From Roseburia sp. (GTDB taxonomy: Bacteria; Bacillota_A; Clostridia; Lachnospirales; Lachnospiraceae): a stretch of DNA of 34,829 nucleotides. The stretch covers positions 1-34,829 of the forward strand of contig DXQT01000024.1 in assembly GCA_019411365.1 (NCBI GenBank), in the 5' to 3' direction. Every line of letters begins with the position of its first letter. Positions within the stretch are counted from its first letter, which is position 1. This document shows positions 7,870 to 15,384 of the stretch, one piece after another. A program made the position numbers and the translations under genes. The notes under the pieces were generated by a model. It had not been told where the DNA came from and made no database searches. It saw only the letters and a program-made list of their open reading frames with translations.

Positions 7870-8729
7870 TACTTTCCAAATTCCCAGAAAGCAACCGCAC
7901 TCGCCGCCGCTACGTTTAAAGAATCCACTCCGTGGCTCATTGGGATTTTTACTGTATAGTCACAGTCTGCCATAGTCTCTGCAGCCAGACCATCTCCCTC
8001 AGTTCCTAAAATAATTGCAAGCTTTTCTTCTGCATGTAATTTTTCATCATCAATACGGACAGAATCATTCCGAAGAGCCATGGCAACCGTCTTAAATCCA
8101 TACTCATGCAATAAGTCCATCCCACCCTGTGGCCAGGAGACATTTTTATTTTCAATGTAAGTCCACGGCACCTGAAATACAGTTCCCATGCTCACACGGA
8201 TTGCCCTGCGGTAAAGGGGATCACTGCACGCAGACGTCAACAGCACCGCATCCATGTTTAATGCCGCCGCTGACCGGAAAATCGCTCCTACATTTGTTGG
8301 ATTTACAACATTTTCCAACACTGCGATACGCCTTGCATTTTTACAGACTTCTTCTGCCGAAGGCATTGCAGGACGATGCATGGCACACAACATTCCCCTT
8401 GCAAGTTTATATCCTGTGATCTGTTCTAACACCTCAAGTTTTGCTGTGTAAACCGGTGTGTTTTTGCATTGTGCAATGATATTTTTTCCACAGGTATCGA
8501 AATCCTTCTGCTCCATCAAAAGGGAGATGGGCTCACATCCGAACTCTAATGCTCTCTCGATCACCTTTGGGCTTTCAGCAATAAAAATTCCCGGTGCCGG
8601 TTCATAATAATGCAGTAACTGCGCCTCATTGAGGCTTGTATACACCTGTAATTCAGGCAAAGTCAAATCTGTAATTTCTATTCTGTTCATTCTGTTATGG
8701 ATTGCAGTTTTTACATGGATCATATCCAT
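7869..8729 (-). CDS. TrmH/SpoU-family RNA 2'-O-methyltransferase
   Basis: SPOUT-fold methyltransferase that should place a 2'-O-methyl group on rRNA or tRNA. The N-terminal part (LPELQVYTSLNEAQ, GIFIAESPKVIERAL) is the substrate-binding region. The SpoU core has the three family motifs: VLENVVNPTNVGAIFRSAAA, LAIILGTEGDGLA and VKIPMSHGVDSLNVAAASAV. The target nucleotide is not known. The start is uncertain. The ATG at 8729 has AGAGGAAG upstream but overlaps the nuclease gene by 35 bases, while the ATG at 8690 (MNRIEITDL) lies 4 bases after that gene's stop and fits the usual N terminus of the family. Either way it is coupled to its upstream neighbour and touches the MFS start. Confidence 0.9.
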   Translation of the reverse strand: MDMIHVKTAIHNRMNRIEITDLTLPELQVYTSLNEAQLLHYYEPAPGIFIAESPKVIERALEFGCEPISLLMEQKDFDTCGKNIIAQCKNTPVYTAKLEVLEQITGYKLARGMLCAMHRPAMPSAEEVCKNARRIAVLENVVNPTNVGAIFRSAAALNMDAVLLTSACSDPLYRRAIRVSMGTVFQVPWTYIENKNVSWPQGGMDLLHEYGFKTVAMALRNDSVRIDDEKLHAEEKLAIILGTEGDGLAAETMADCDYTVKIPMSHGVDSLNVAAASAVAFWEFGK

Positions 8730-9648
8730 ATGCAATCGCTTCCTCTCTCGTTCCTGTAAATTCCGCATAATTTTCCGGTTTGATTTTCTCTACACTGCAA
8801 CATCCCGGCTTATGGAATTTATGTGTGTTCGTGTTCAGTACATATGTCTGCGTTTCTTCGGACTGTGAAGTTTCTTCCTGCGCACTGGTATCATTTACAA
8901 TTGTTCCGTCCGCAGAGCTTTCTCCTGTCGCATAATCAATTGACACTCCCGGCTGCATATTATATGCAAAAACGCAGAATAAAACACCTTCTCCGTTGTC
9001 TTCAACCGATTTTCCCTCCATCAGCACGCCTGCCGCCAGAAGGTTATCACCCTCAAAAACCGGCGTCACACGATACATAACGTGTTGATCTGTTTCTTTC
9101 ACATAGTCCGCTACCATATTTTCAAACGGAAGCATTCCTTCTATGTTCAAATATCTGGTTCCGGTAATAAGATTTTTTTCATTTGCATTTTCTCCTGTAA
9201 GCTGATAACCGATCAGATGACAGCGGTTATACAAATATTTTCCATCGACAAAATCATATTTCACAGTATGCCAGCCGGTCGGCTTTACCGCACCAATATT
9301 CCCACGCTCCTCCGCCGGCATCAGATCCTGTCCCACGCTTGCCACACAGACCGTGCATCTTCCAAGCGGATCCAATTCTCCATACGTCTCATAGGAAGCA
9401 CTGCTCAACTCTTCCTCTGTAAAAAAAGGAACGTTATCATTGACTGCAACATATGCCGTTCCATCATATGCCGGAACGGCTGCAAAATCAAATGTTTCTA
9501 CGATTGTCGTTACATTTTCTTGTGTACTCTGTGCTGATTCTGTTGTTCCACATCCAGAAGCAAACTGCATCGTCAATGCGAGACAAATCACCATCGCCAG
9601 TGCTCTCATATTATTTTTCCATTTTAAAATTTCTCTGTTCTTCCTCAT
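8695..9648 (-). CDS. Secreted DNA/RNA non-specific endonuclease lipoprotein
   Basis: A beta-beta-alpha-metal nuclease that would degrade extracellular DNA or RNA. The N terminus is a lipoprotein signal (hydrophobic ALAMVICLALTMQ, lipobox FASGC), so it should be anchored outside the membrane. The nuclease signature is the RCHLIGYQLTGENANEKNL block followed by ITGTRYLNIEGMLPFE. After an acidic Ser/Glu-rich linker the C terminus carries a His/Cys module (THKFHKPGCCSVEKIKP, then DPCKNCNP) that looks like a small metal-binding domain found on such nucleases. I start at the ATG at 9648; the frame is open to a TTG at 9705 and includes a GTG, but both overlap or crowd the upstream gene. It overlaps trmH downstream. 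Confidence 0.85.
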   Translation of the reverse strand: MRKNREILKWKNNMRALAMVICLALTMQFASGCGTTESAQSTQENVTTIVETFDFAAVPAYDGTAYVAVNDNVPFFTEEELSSASYETYGELDPLGRCTVCVASVGQDLMPAEERGNIGAVKPTGWHTVKYDFVDGKYLYNRCHLIGYQLTGENANEKNLITGTRYLNIEGMLPFENMVADYVKETDQHVMYRVTPVFEGDNLLAAGVLMEGKSVEDNGEGVLFCVFAYNMQPGVSIDYATGESSADGTIVNDTSAQEETSQSEETQTYVLNTNTHKFHKPGCCSVEKIKPENYAEFTGTREEAIAYGYDPCKNCNP

Positions 9649-9692
9649 TGCCTTACTCTTACAAAACACTTTTCGTTCTGCTTTTTCTCCTT

Positions 9693-10094
9693 CTACTCTC
9701 TGCAATAAATTTCTTTTGTAATTTTTTCATGTGAAAAACCGGGAAACTCTTCCGTTTCTGTCAGTTTCCATTCGGCTCCTATCTCAACAGAAACATCTGC
9801 TGGATATACTCTGTTCCAGCGATAGATTATAAACTGCTCAATTTGTTCGTCATCTGTATCCAATGTTTCCAATTCCTGAAAAACATATTCTCCTTTTTTC
9901 GCTTCCTCTTTTGGATTTTCACTGATTTCTAAATTCGAAACAGCTTGAAACAACTTCCGGCTGTAATCAGTTATCCAAAGTTTCTTTTCTCCAACTGTTT
10001 TGCTGATATCTTCCGCTACGATGCGGTCCTGCGACTGTCTTCTGTGGTTGAAGGCAAGTCCGTTATTGTCGTCTAAGCATAAAATAATGTACAT
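9693..10094 (-). CDS. Conserved hypothetical protein, first gene of a five-gene run
   Basis: A 133-residue soluble protein that I associate with an uncharacterised Lachnospiraceae family. It begins MYIILCLDDNNGLAFNHRRQSQDR, with an N-terminal beta strand followed by DDxNG and a basic HRRQSQDR stretch, then an acidic C-terminal half. No catalytic motif is recognised and no function is proposed. AAGGAG six bases upstream makes the start secure, and a good promoter lies at 10131-10159. It leads the run that continues into the secreted nuclease, TrmH, MFS and YdcF-like genes. Confidence 0.75.
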   Translation of the reverse strand: MYIILCLDDNNGLAFNHRRQSQDRIVAEDISKTVGEKKLWITDYSRKLFQAVSNLEISENPKEEAKKGEYVFQELETLDTDDEQIEQFIIYRWNRVYPADVSVEIGAEWKLTETEEFPGFSHEKITKEIYCRE

Positions 10095-10130
10095 GCGGTG
10101 CTCCTTGCATTTGTTTAATACTCAAGTTCT

Positions 10131-10159
10131 ATCATATCGTTTTTTTGTTCTTTTGCCAA
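10131..10159 (-). promoter_or_regulatory. Sigma-A promoter of the five-gene minus-strand run
   Basis: Reading the minus strand: TTGGCA (10159-10154), a 17-base spacer, TATGAT (10136-10131). Transcription would start near 10124, about 30 bases before the start codon at 10094. No comparable promoter was seen between the overlapping genes downstream, so this probably serves all five. Confidence 0.65.
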
Positions 10160-10211
10160 TAAAATTATATTTTTCCACTGCTTGGTACGTTCCACGTGAC
10201 CGATACTGAAT

Positions 10212-10252
10212 AAAAATAGCACCTGACAGATTTTTATTTCCGTCAGATGCTA
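10212..10252 (-). terminator. Terminator downstream of the toxin-antitoxin pair
   Basis: Hairpin with arms 10217-10231 and 10241-10252 (TAGCAnCTGAC against GTCAGnTGCTA), followed on the minus strand by a T run (10216-10212). It lies about 160 bases after the toxin stop. The rest of the gap, 10253-10411, is AT-rich with nothing else recognisable. Confidence 0.65.
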
Positions 10253-10411
10253 TATGAACACTACACTTTTATTTAATTACACTGATTTCTTTTCTTTCTT
10301 TTAAAACATTTGCTAATTTATAATAAACTGTCATTATAGTTTATCATCTCAATATTATATTCTCCATTTTAACAGAAAAGGAACTGCCTTACGACAATTC
10401 CAATTCATTAA

Positions 10412-10687
10412 TTAAAATAAATCACTATGCGTTCCAGTTCTAGTAAGATATAAAATTAATTCGTCTTCTATATACTTATATACTAACAACCAATCTGGTA
10501 ATATGTGACATTCTCTATATCCTTCCCAGTTTCCATGCAAATCTTGATCCTTATTTTTCTCTTCTAGCTTTTCTCCATTAGCAAGTTTTTTGATAATCTG
10601 ATTAATTAACTCAATGTCATAACCTCTGCTTTTGCATAATTTTAAATCTTTTTCAAACTTTGTTGTCGGTTGTACTTCATATTTCAT
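10412..10687 (-). CDS. YafQ-family toxin (mRNA interferase)
   Basis: A 91-residue RelE-superfamily toxin that cuts mRNA on the ribosome. It has the YafQ hallmarks: GYRECHILPDWLLVYK in the centre and the terminal LYLTRTGTHSDLF. The residues matching the E. coli YafQ active site are His51, His61, Asp65, His87 and Phe91, so it should be active. The start codon overlaps the antitoxin stop by ATGA, the normal coupling in these pairs. The pair sits in an AT-rich patch next to two gene remnants, which suggests horizontal acquisition. Confidence 0.95.
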   Translation of the reverse strand: MKYEVQPTTKFEKDLKLCKSRGYDIELINQIIKKLANGEKLEEKNKDQDLHGNWEGYRECHILPDWLLVYKYIEDELILYLTRTGTHSDLF

Positions 10688-10962
10688 CCAAGAATATCCT
10701 CCATCATTTTATCAACGTCATCATACGTTTTTCTCACTTCTGGATGATTAATTAAATACTCCGTTTCTGCCATTGCTTTTAAGGTTTCAATATTAGGTGT
10801 TTCATTCATATCTGGCTTAAATGGCAACGCTTGTTCTCTTACCGCCTGTTTTGCAGCCATTGTAAAGAAAGTTGTCATATCAAGACCTAAATTAGACATA
10901 AGTTCCTGTAATTGAGCCTTTAAAGTTTCATCAATTCTCATAGTTACATTCGTATTTGCCAT
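10684..10962 (-). CDS. RelB/DinJ-family antitoxin
   Basis: A 92-residue antitoxin. The N-terminal half is a ribbon-helix-helix DNA-binding domain (NVTMRIDETLKAQLQELMSN, LGLDMTTFFTMAAKQAV), and the acidic C-terminal half should wrap the toxin. The start at 10962 (MANTN) is set by GGAAGGTG; the in-frame GTG at 10971 lies inside that ribosome site. It probably represses its own promoter through the palindromes at 11006-11030, as is usual for DinJ-YafQ systems. Confidence 0.95.
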   Translation of the reverse strand: MANTNVTMRIDETLKAQLQELMSNLGLDMTTFFTMAAKQAVREQALPFKPDMNETPNIETLKAMAETEYLINHPEVRKTYDDVDKMMEDILG

Positions 10963-10985
10963 ATATATCACCTTCCTTTAATTAT

Positions 10986-11030
10986 ATTATAGTTCCCATT
11001 TTATCCATTGTCAATACAATGTTATAACAT
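10986..11030 (-). promoter_or_regulatory. Perfect-consensus promoter with two palindromes, toxin-antitoxin operon
   Basis: On the minus strand there is TTGACA (11014-11009), a 17-base spacer and TATAAT (10991-10986), a perfect sigma-A consensus. Two palindromes lie over or next to the -35: CATTGT-CAAT-ACAATG (11006-11021) and ATGTTATAACAT (11019-11030). They are good candidates for antitoxin binding, which would explain why a maximal-strength promoter can be kept. Confidence 0.7.
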
Positions 11031-11065
11031 CGCACATGTGAATCTATTATTTACATATTTCCATT

Positions 11066-11278
11066 TTACACAATATCACCCAACAACTCAATTACTTCGT
11101 CAAGTTTCTCACTCGCTTCTTCCATATTATCAATTGCATCTTCAGAACACATTCCTCTATAGCTGCTCTGTAATCCTTCTGGCATATTATCAAATGCGTC
11201 CTGTTCTTCACTTAATATAGAAGATAACTCAATGTTACGGTAAAGGTATTCAAATCCACAGAAAACGCATATATGGAT
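11066..11278 (-). pseudogene. Remnant: C-terminal fragment of a small acidic protein
   Basis: The minus-strand frame is open from an in-frame TAG (11281-11279) to a TAA at 11066-11068. It reads FCGFEYLYRNIELSSILSEE followed by QDAFDNMPEGLQSSYRGMCS and an acidic helical tail ending VIELLGDIV. This looks like the end of a conserved small protein of the DNMPEGLQ type seen in accessory regions of Clostridia. It has no start codon or ribosome site, so it is read as a truncated remnant. Confidence 0.5.
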
Positions 11279-11373
11279 CTAAGGACAGTGCTTTAAAAGC
11301 TATCGGTAAGCAATTTGAAAATAAAATTGTCCCAAGCAAGGATAAATTAAAATGGAACGCACAAATGTTATAA
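11272..11373 (+). pseudogene. Remnant: C-terminal fragment of an unidentified protein
   Basis: A plus-strand frame reads YGSKDSALKAIGKQFENKIV then PSKDKLKWNAQML and stops at 11371-11373, with coding-like composition and a strong plus-strand terminator six bases later. There is no start codon or ribosome site upstream, and a second frame just before it (VTVKVFKSTENAYMDLRTVL) suggests a frameshift. I do not recognise the parent protein. The terminator supports a formerly real gene in this direction. Confidence 0.4.
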
Positions 11374-11378
11374 AAGTT

Positions 11379-11426
11379 ATAGGGTATACACCAATCTTAA
11401 TTGAACTGTGTATACCCTATTTTTTT
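11379..11426 (+). terminator. Strong intrinsic terminator
   Basis: A perfect 13-bp stem (ATAGGGTATACAC with GTGTATACCCTAT, 11379-11391 and 11408-11420) is followed by a T7 tract on the plus strand. The plus orientation fits the gene remnant just upstream. With its opposite A/T tract it could also serve metA on the minus strand. Confidence 0.8.
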
Positions 11427-11456
11427 ACGATTTTGCAAAAGTTCTTTGCAGTTGAA

Positions 11457-12389
11457 TTATTTTCCCACAATCTCATCTGTATTAATGAACTGGAACGGTG
11501 TCGTCTGATACACGTAATAGTTCAGCCAGTTTGAATAGAGAATGTTTCCATGTGATCTCCACTGCAGTCTCGGTTTCTGTGTGTCATCATCATTCGGATA
11601 ATAATTGACAGGCATTTTGATGTCCAGACCTTTATCCTTATCACGTTTGTACTCCTTGTCGAGGGTAACCCGGTCATATTCCGGATGTCCCATCACAAAA
11701 ATTTTACGTCCCTCATCTGCAATGGCAAGGAACACGCCGGCTTCCTCTGATTCTGCTAAAATCGTCAGTTCCTTCACGGCACGGATATCCTCTGCACGCA
11801 CTTCAGTATGTCTCGAATGCGGTGCCATAAAATAGTCATCAAAGCCTCGGACAAGCGGTACTTTACGGTTCATCACATGATGCTCATACACACCGAATTT
11901 TTTCTCCGGAAGCAGATATTTCTTCAAACCGTAATGATAATAGAGCCCTGCCTGCGCACCCCAGCAGAGATGTAAGGTAGACGTGGCATGTGTCTTGCTC
12001 CACTCAAAGATCTCGCACATTTCCTTCCAGTAATCCACCTCTTCATATTCCATCTGTTCCACCGGTGCTCCGGTAATGATCAGACCATCAAAATAACGAT
12101 TTTTAATGTCTGCAAAAGTCTCATAAAACTTATTCAGATGACTCATTGATGTGTTTTTTGACTCATGGGAAGACACTGCTACAAACGTCACATCTACCTG
12201 TAACGGTGTGTTTGAAAGCGAGCGTAAAAGCTGAAGCTCCGTATCTTCCTTTAACGGCATCAGGTTTAAGATTGCAATATTGATTGCTCTGATATCCTGA
12301 TGTGTCGCACGATTTTCGTCCATAACAAATATATTTTCCTTTTCCAATATTTCCTTTGCCGGCAAATCACTCTGTGTCTTAATTGGCAT
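11457..12389 (-). CDS. metA: Homoserine O-acetyltransferase (MetA type)
   Basis: Activates homoserine by O-acylation, the first committed step of methionine synthesis. It is the class I glutamine-amidotransferase-like MetA fold, 310 residues, with the catalytic Cys142 (HLCWGAQAG), His235 and Glu237 (VMGHPEYDR) all present. Position 111 is Glu ([10 protein letters not shown]), where E. coli has Gly. This residue is known to switch acyl donor from succinyl-CoA to acetyl-CoA, so I predict homoserine acetyltransferase despite the usual succinyltransferase label. It lies 86 bases downstream of ligA on the same strand. I saw no SAM riboswitch or T-box in that short gap, so it is probably expressed with ligA or from a weak local promoter. 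Confidence 0.95.
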   Translation of the reverse strand: MPIKTQSDLPAKEILEKENIFVMDENRATHQDIRAINIAILNLMPLKEDTELQLLRSLSNTPLQVDVTFVAVSSHESKNTSMSHLNKFYETFADIKNRYFDGLIITGAPVEQMEYEEVDYWKEMCEIFEWSKTHATSTLHLCWGAQAGLYYHYGLKKYLLPEKKFGVYEHHVMNRKVPLVRGFDDYFMAPHSRHTEVRAEDIRAVKELTILAESEEAGVFLAIADEGRKIFVMGHPEYDRVTLDKEYKRDKDKGLDIKMPVNYYPNDDDTQKPRLQWRSHGNILYSNWLNYYVYQTTPFQFINTDEIVGK

Positions 12390-12475
12390 ATCTTCTTACA
12401 AACCCTTCCTCGCGATCAGAATCGCTCTCCTATTTTCGACAGTATGTCCTGCTACATCTTCCAGTACAGTGAAAA

Positions 12476-14482
12476 CTAAATTCCAAGCATTTCTTTCAAC
12501 TGTTCTTCTGAAATAACAGGAATTCCAAGTTCCTGTGCTTTGGTCAGCTTGCTTCCTGCATTTTCTCCCGCAAGCACGTAATCTGTTTTTTTTGAGACGG
12601 AACCAGAAGCCTTTCCACCATATTTTTCGATCAGCTCAGACGCTTCTTTTCGTCCTAATGTCGGCAGTGTTCCTGTTACTACAACTGTCTTTCCTGTCAG
12701 AACAGATTCCACCGTTTCTGTCTCTTCCGCCTGCATATTCACTCCATACTCTTTCAAGCGGTCTAAAATTTCAATATTTTTTTCATCTGTAAAGAAATTC
12801 CGGATACAAAGCGCACTCACTTCTCCTATATCGTTGACCTCTGTGAGCTGCTCAACGGAAGCTTCCTTTAAATGATCCATATCTTTAAAATACTTCATGA
12901 TCGCTTTTGCAGCTGCCTTTCCCACATTCGGAATCCCAAGTCCGGTGAGAAGCTTATAGGCATCATTCTCTTTTGATTTCTCGATCGCATCCAAAAGCTT
13001 ATCCGTATTTTTTTCTTTTCCGATAATTCCCTGATCGATCAATTCATCGCGATGTGTCTTTAGTACAAAAACATCAGCGACATTATTAATATACCCTAAA
13101 CGGACAAGTTCTTCAATATAAACTGTACCAAAACCTTTGATGTCCATTGCGTCACGCCCTACAAAGTTGATAATATGGCGTTCTAACTGTGCCGGACAGT
13201 TTGGTGATGTACACTTAATATCCGCAGTGTCTTTCTCCCTCTCTGTCTTTGCACCGCAAACAGGGCAGACATCCGGGATCACAAACCGTTTCCAGTCAGA
13301 AGGTCTTTTCTCTTTCTTCACTTCCTTGATCTTCGGAATGATCTCCCCCGACTTATAAACTACAATTGTATCTCCAATTCCGATATCCAGATCATCAATA
13401 AAATCCTGATTGTGCAAAGTTGCCCTGGAAACAGAAGTTCCGCAGAGGCGCACCGGCTCAAACACAGCTGTCGGTGTGATTCTTCCGGTTCTTCCTACCG
13501 AAAGTTCAATATTTAATAGTCTGGACTCTTTCTCCTCCGGTGGATATTTGTATGCGATTGCCCAGCGCGGTACTTTGGATGTTTCTCCCAACTGCTCACG
13601 GTCAGAAAAACGATTGATCTTCACCACAGCGCCGTCAATATCATATGCCAGATTTCCGCGGTTTTCACCAATTGCCGTGATCGCATCCCACACTTCCTCT
13701 GCGGTCTTGCAGACTTTGTAATCGTCTATGACATGGATCCCCTGCTTTTTCAAAAATTCATATCCTTCGGTATGAGTTGCAAACTCCATGCCACGCACCT
13801 GCTGGATATTGAAAATAAACATGGAAAGATCCCGCTCTTTCGTCACCTTGCTGTCTAACTGGCGGAGTGTTCCCGCTGCACAGTTTCTTGGATTGGCAAA
13901 CACTTTTTTTCCAAGAAGCTCCTGTGTCTCATTTACCTTTTCAAATGCAGCGTTTTTCATGTATACTTCACCGCGGATCTCCAGATACTCCGGTTTGTCC
14001 TTTAACTTTTGTTTTACGTCTTTGATCACTTTCGCATTCGCGGTGACATCCTCACCGAAATTAATTCCATCCCCTCTGGTTTCCGCCAGTATTAATTCTC
14101 CGTTCTCATAACGCAGTGACATGGAAAGTCCGTCAATTTTATACTCCACAACAAATTCCGGATGATCTAACTGTTTCTGCATTTCCTCCACGAAGTTAAA
14201 TACTTCCTCTTTGGAAAAAACATCCTGAAGGCTCAACATCGGAACATTGTGGCGCACAAGCACACCCGCTTCTCTTTTTGCTGTTCCACCAACACGCTGT
14301 GTCGGAGAATCTGGCGTGACAAGCTCCGGGTGCTCTTTTTCCAGACCCTTCAGCTCCTGCATCATCATGTCGTATTCATAATCTGAAATCTCAGGACTGT
14401 CCTGATTATAATAGCGGTCAATATGATATTCGAGTGTTTTCTTTAACTCGGCAATTCTCTCTTCTGCTGACATTTTTTTCAT
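12476..14482 (-). CDS. ligA: NAD-dependent DNA ligase
   Basis: Seals nicks between Okazaki fragments and in repair, using NAD. Domains in order are Ia domain for NMN (HIDRYYNQDSPEISDYEYD), adenylation domain with the nucleotide-attaching Lys115 in KIDG, OB fold (GRTGRITPTAVFEPV), four-cysteine zinc finger (CPVCGAKTE with CTSPNCPAQ), helix-hairpin-helix repeats (TGLGIPNVGKAAAKAI) and a C-terminal BRCT domain (GKTVVVTGTLPTLGRKEA). The length of 668 residues is typical. It starts 6 bases after the rluF stop. Two close start codons exist (14482 and 14473) with only weak ribosome sites, consistent with coupling to rluF. Confidence 0.98.
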   Translation of the reverse strand: MKKMSAEERIAELKKTLEYHIDRYYNQDSPEISDYEYDMMMQELKGLEKEHPELVTPDSPTQRVGGTAKREAGVLVRHNVPMLSLQDVFSKEEVFNFVEEMQKQLDHPEFVVEYKIDGLSMSLRYENGELILAETRGDGINFGEDVTANAKVIKDVKQKLKDKPEYLEIRGEVYMKNAAFEKVNETQELLGKKVFANPRNCAAGTLRQLDSKVTKERDLSMFIFNIQQVRGMEFATHTEGYEFLKKQGIHVIDDYKVCKTAEEVWDAITAIGENRGNLAYDIDGAVVKINRFSDREQLGETSKVPRWAIAYKYPPEEKESRLLNIELSVGRTGRITPTAVFEPVRLCGTSVSRATLHNQDFIDDLDIGIGDTIVVYKSGEIIPKIKEVKKEKRPSDWKRFVIPDVCPVCGAKTEREKDTADIKCTSPNCPAQLERHIINFVGRDAMDIKGFGTVYIEELVRLGYINNVADVFVLKTHRDELIDQGIIGKEKNTDKLLDAIEKSKENDAYKLLTGLGIPNVGKAAAKAIMKYFKDMDHLKEASVEQLTEVNDIGEVSALCIRNFFTDEKNIEILDRLKEYGVNMQAEETETVESVLTGKTVVVTGTLPTLGRKEASELIEKYGGKASGSVSKKTDYVLAGENAGSKLTKAQELGIPVISEEQLKEMLGI

Positions 14483-14488
14483 CCATTT

Positions 14489-15271
14489 CTACTTTTTTGA
14501 TTTTTCTTTCATACGCTCACTTTTGGAATATTTCTTCGGGATGACCGTCTCATTGGAGGAATCTTTAATTAATGATAAAAGCTGTCTGTACTCCTCCGGT
14601 GTAACATCCCGGTATGTTCCAACCGGCAGGTCTCCAAGTTCAATATTCATGATTCTTGTACGAACAAGTTTCTCCACACGATAACCGAAATATTCACACA
14701 TCCGTCTGATCTGGCGGTTTAGTCCCTGTGTCAAAATAATCTTAAACTGTTTCTTTCCAATCTGTTTTACATGACATTTTCTGGTCATTGTATTCAGTTC
14801 AGCAAGCGGCACTCCGTTTGCCAGACCATGGATAAAACTCTCGGTGACTGGTCTGTTGACTGTAACAATGTACTCTTTTTCATGCATATTCCCGGAGCGC
14901 ATCATTTTATTGACAATATCACCGTTGTTCGTCAGTAACAACAGCCCTTCTGAATCTTTATCCAGACGTCCGACCGGATAGATGCGCTTCGGGTAATTAA
15001 TATAATCGATCACATTGTTTTTTTCGCGCTTTTCTACGGTACAGACAATGCCAACCGGTTTGTGGAACGCAATTAAGATCATTTCCTCTTCTTTTAAAAC
15101 TTTCTTTCCCTGAAACAAAACCGACTGTCCTGGCAATACTCTTGCGCCTGTTTTCGCAACTTTTCCATCAATGGTAATATTTCCAAGTTCAACCTGACGG
15201 TCTGCCTCGCGTCTGGAACATACCCCTGCTTCGCTCAAAAATTTATTGATACGGATTCCGTTTTCTTCCAT
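14489..15271 (-). CDS. rluF: 23S rRNA pseudouridine synthase, RluF type
   Basis: Converts a uridine to pseudouridine in 23S rRNA (position 2604 for E. coli RluF). An S4 RNA-binding domain fills the first about 60 residues (IRINKFLSEAGVCSRREADR). The catalytic domain has the RluB/E/F-type motif VGRLDKDSEGLLLLTNNG with catalytic Asp104. GLNRQIRRMCEYFGYRVEKL and RTRIMNIELGDLPVGTYRDV are closer to RluF than to RluB. The C terminus is a basic tail (KKYSKSERMKEKSKK). It is followed directly by ligA. Assignment to RluF rather than another subfamily rests on these motifs alone. Confidence 0.9.
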   Translation of the reverse strand: MEENGIRINKFLSEAGVCSRREADRQVELGNITIDGKVAKTGARVLPGQSVLFQGKKVLKEEEMILIAFHKPVGIVCTVEKREKNNVIDYINYPKRIYPVGRLDKDSEGLLLLTNNGDIVNKMMRSGNMHEKEYIVTVNRPVTESFIHGLANGVPLAELNTMTRKCHVKQIGKKQFKIILTQGLNRQIRRMCEYFGYRVEKLVRTRIMNIELGDLPVGTYRDVTPEEYRQLLSLIKDSSNETVIPKKYSKSERMKEKSKK

Positions 15272-15331
15272 ACTTTTCCTTTTCCTGTCATTATTCCATA
15301 TGATTCTATTTTGTACAGCTTCAAATAACTA

Positions 15332-15367
15332 CAAAAACGGAGACTTCAATTTGCTGGAAGCCTCCGT
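15332..15367 (-). terminator. Terminator of the SH3-domain protein gene
   Basis: On the minus strand a hairpin (ACGGAGGCTTC against GAAGTCTCCGT, 15337-15367) is followed by a T5 tract (15336-15332). It lies 17 bases after the stop and separates this gene from rluF. Confidence 0.8.
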
Positions 15368-15384
15368 AGCATTCTGTTACTTTT

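Noticed and set aside
12390..12475. A SAM riboswitch or T-box upstream of metA.
   Set aside because: The gap is 86 bases with only a short GCGAT/ATCGC stem; no riboswitch core or terminator is present.
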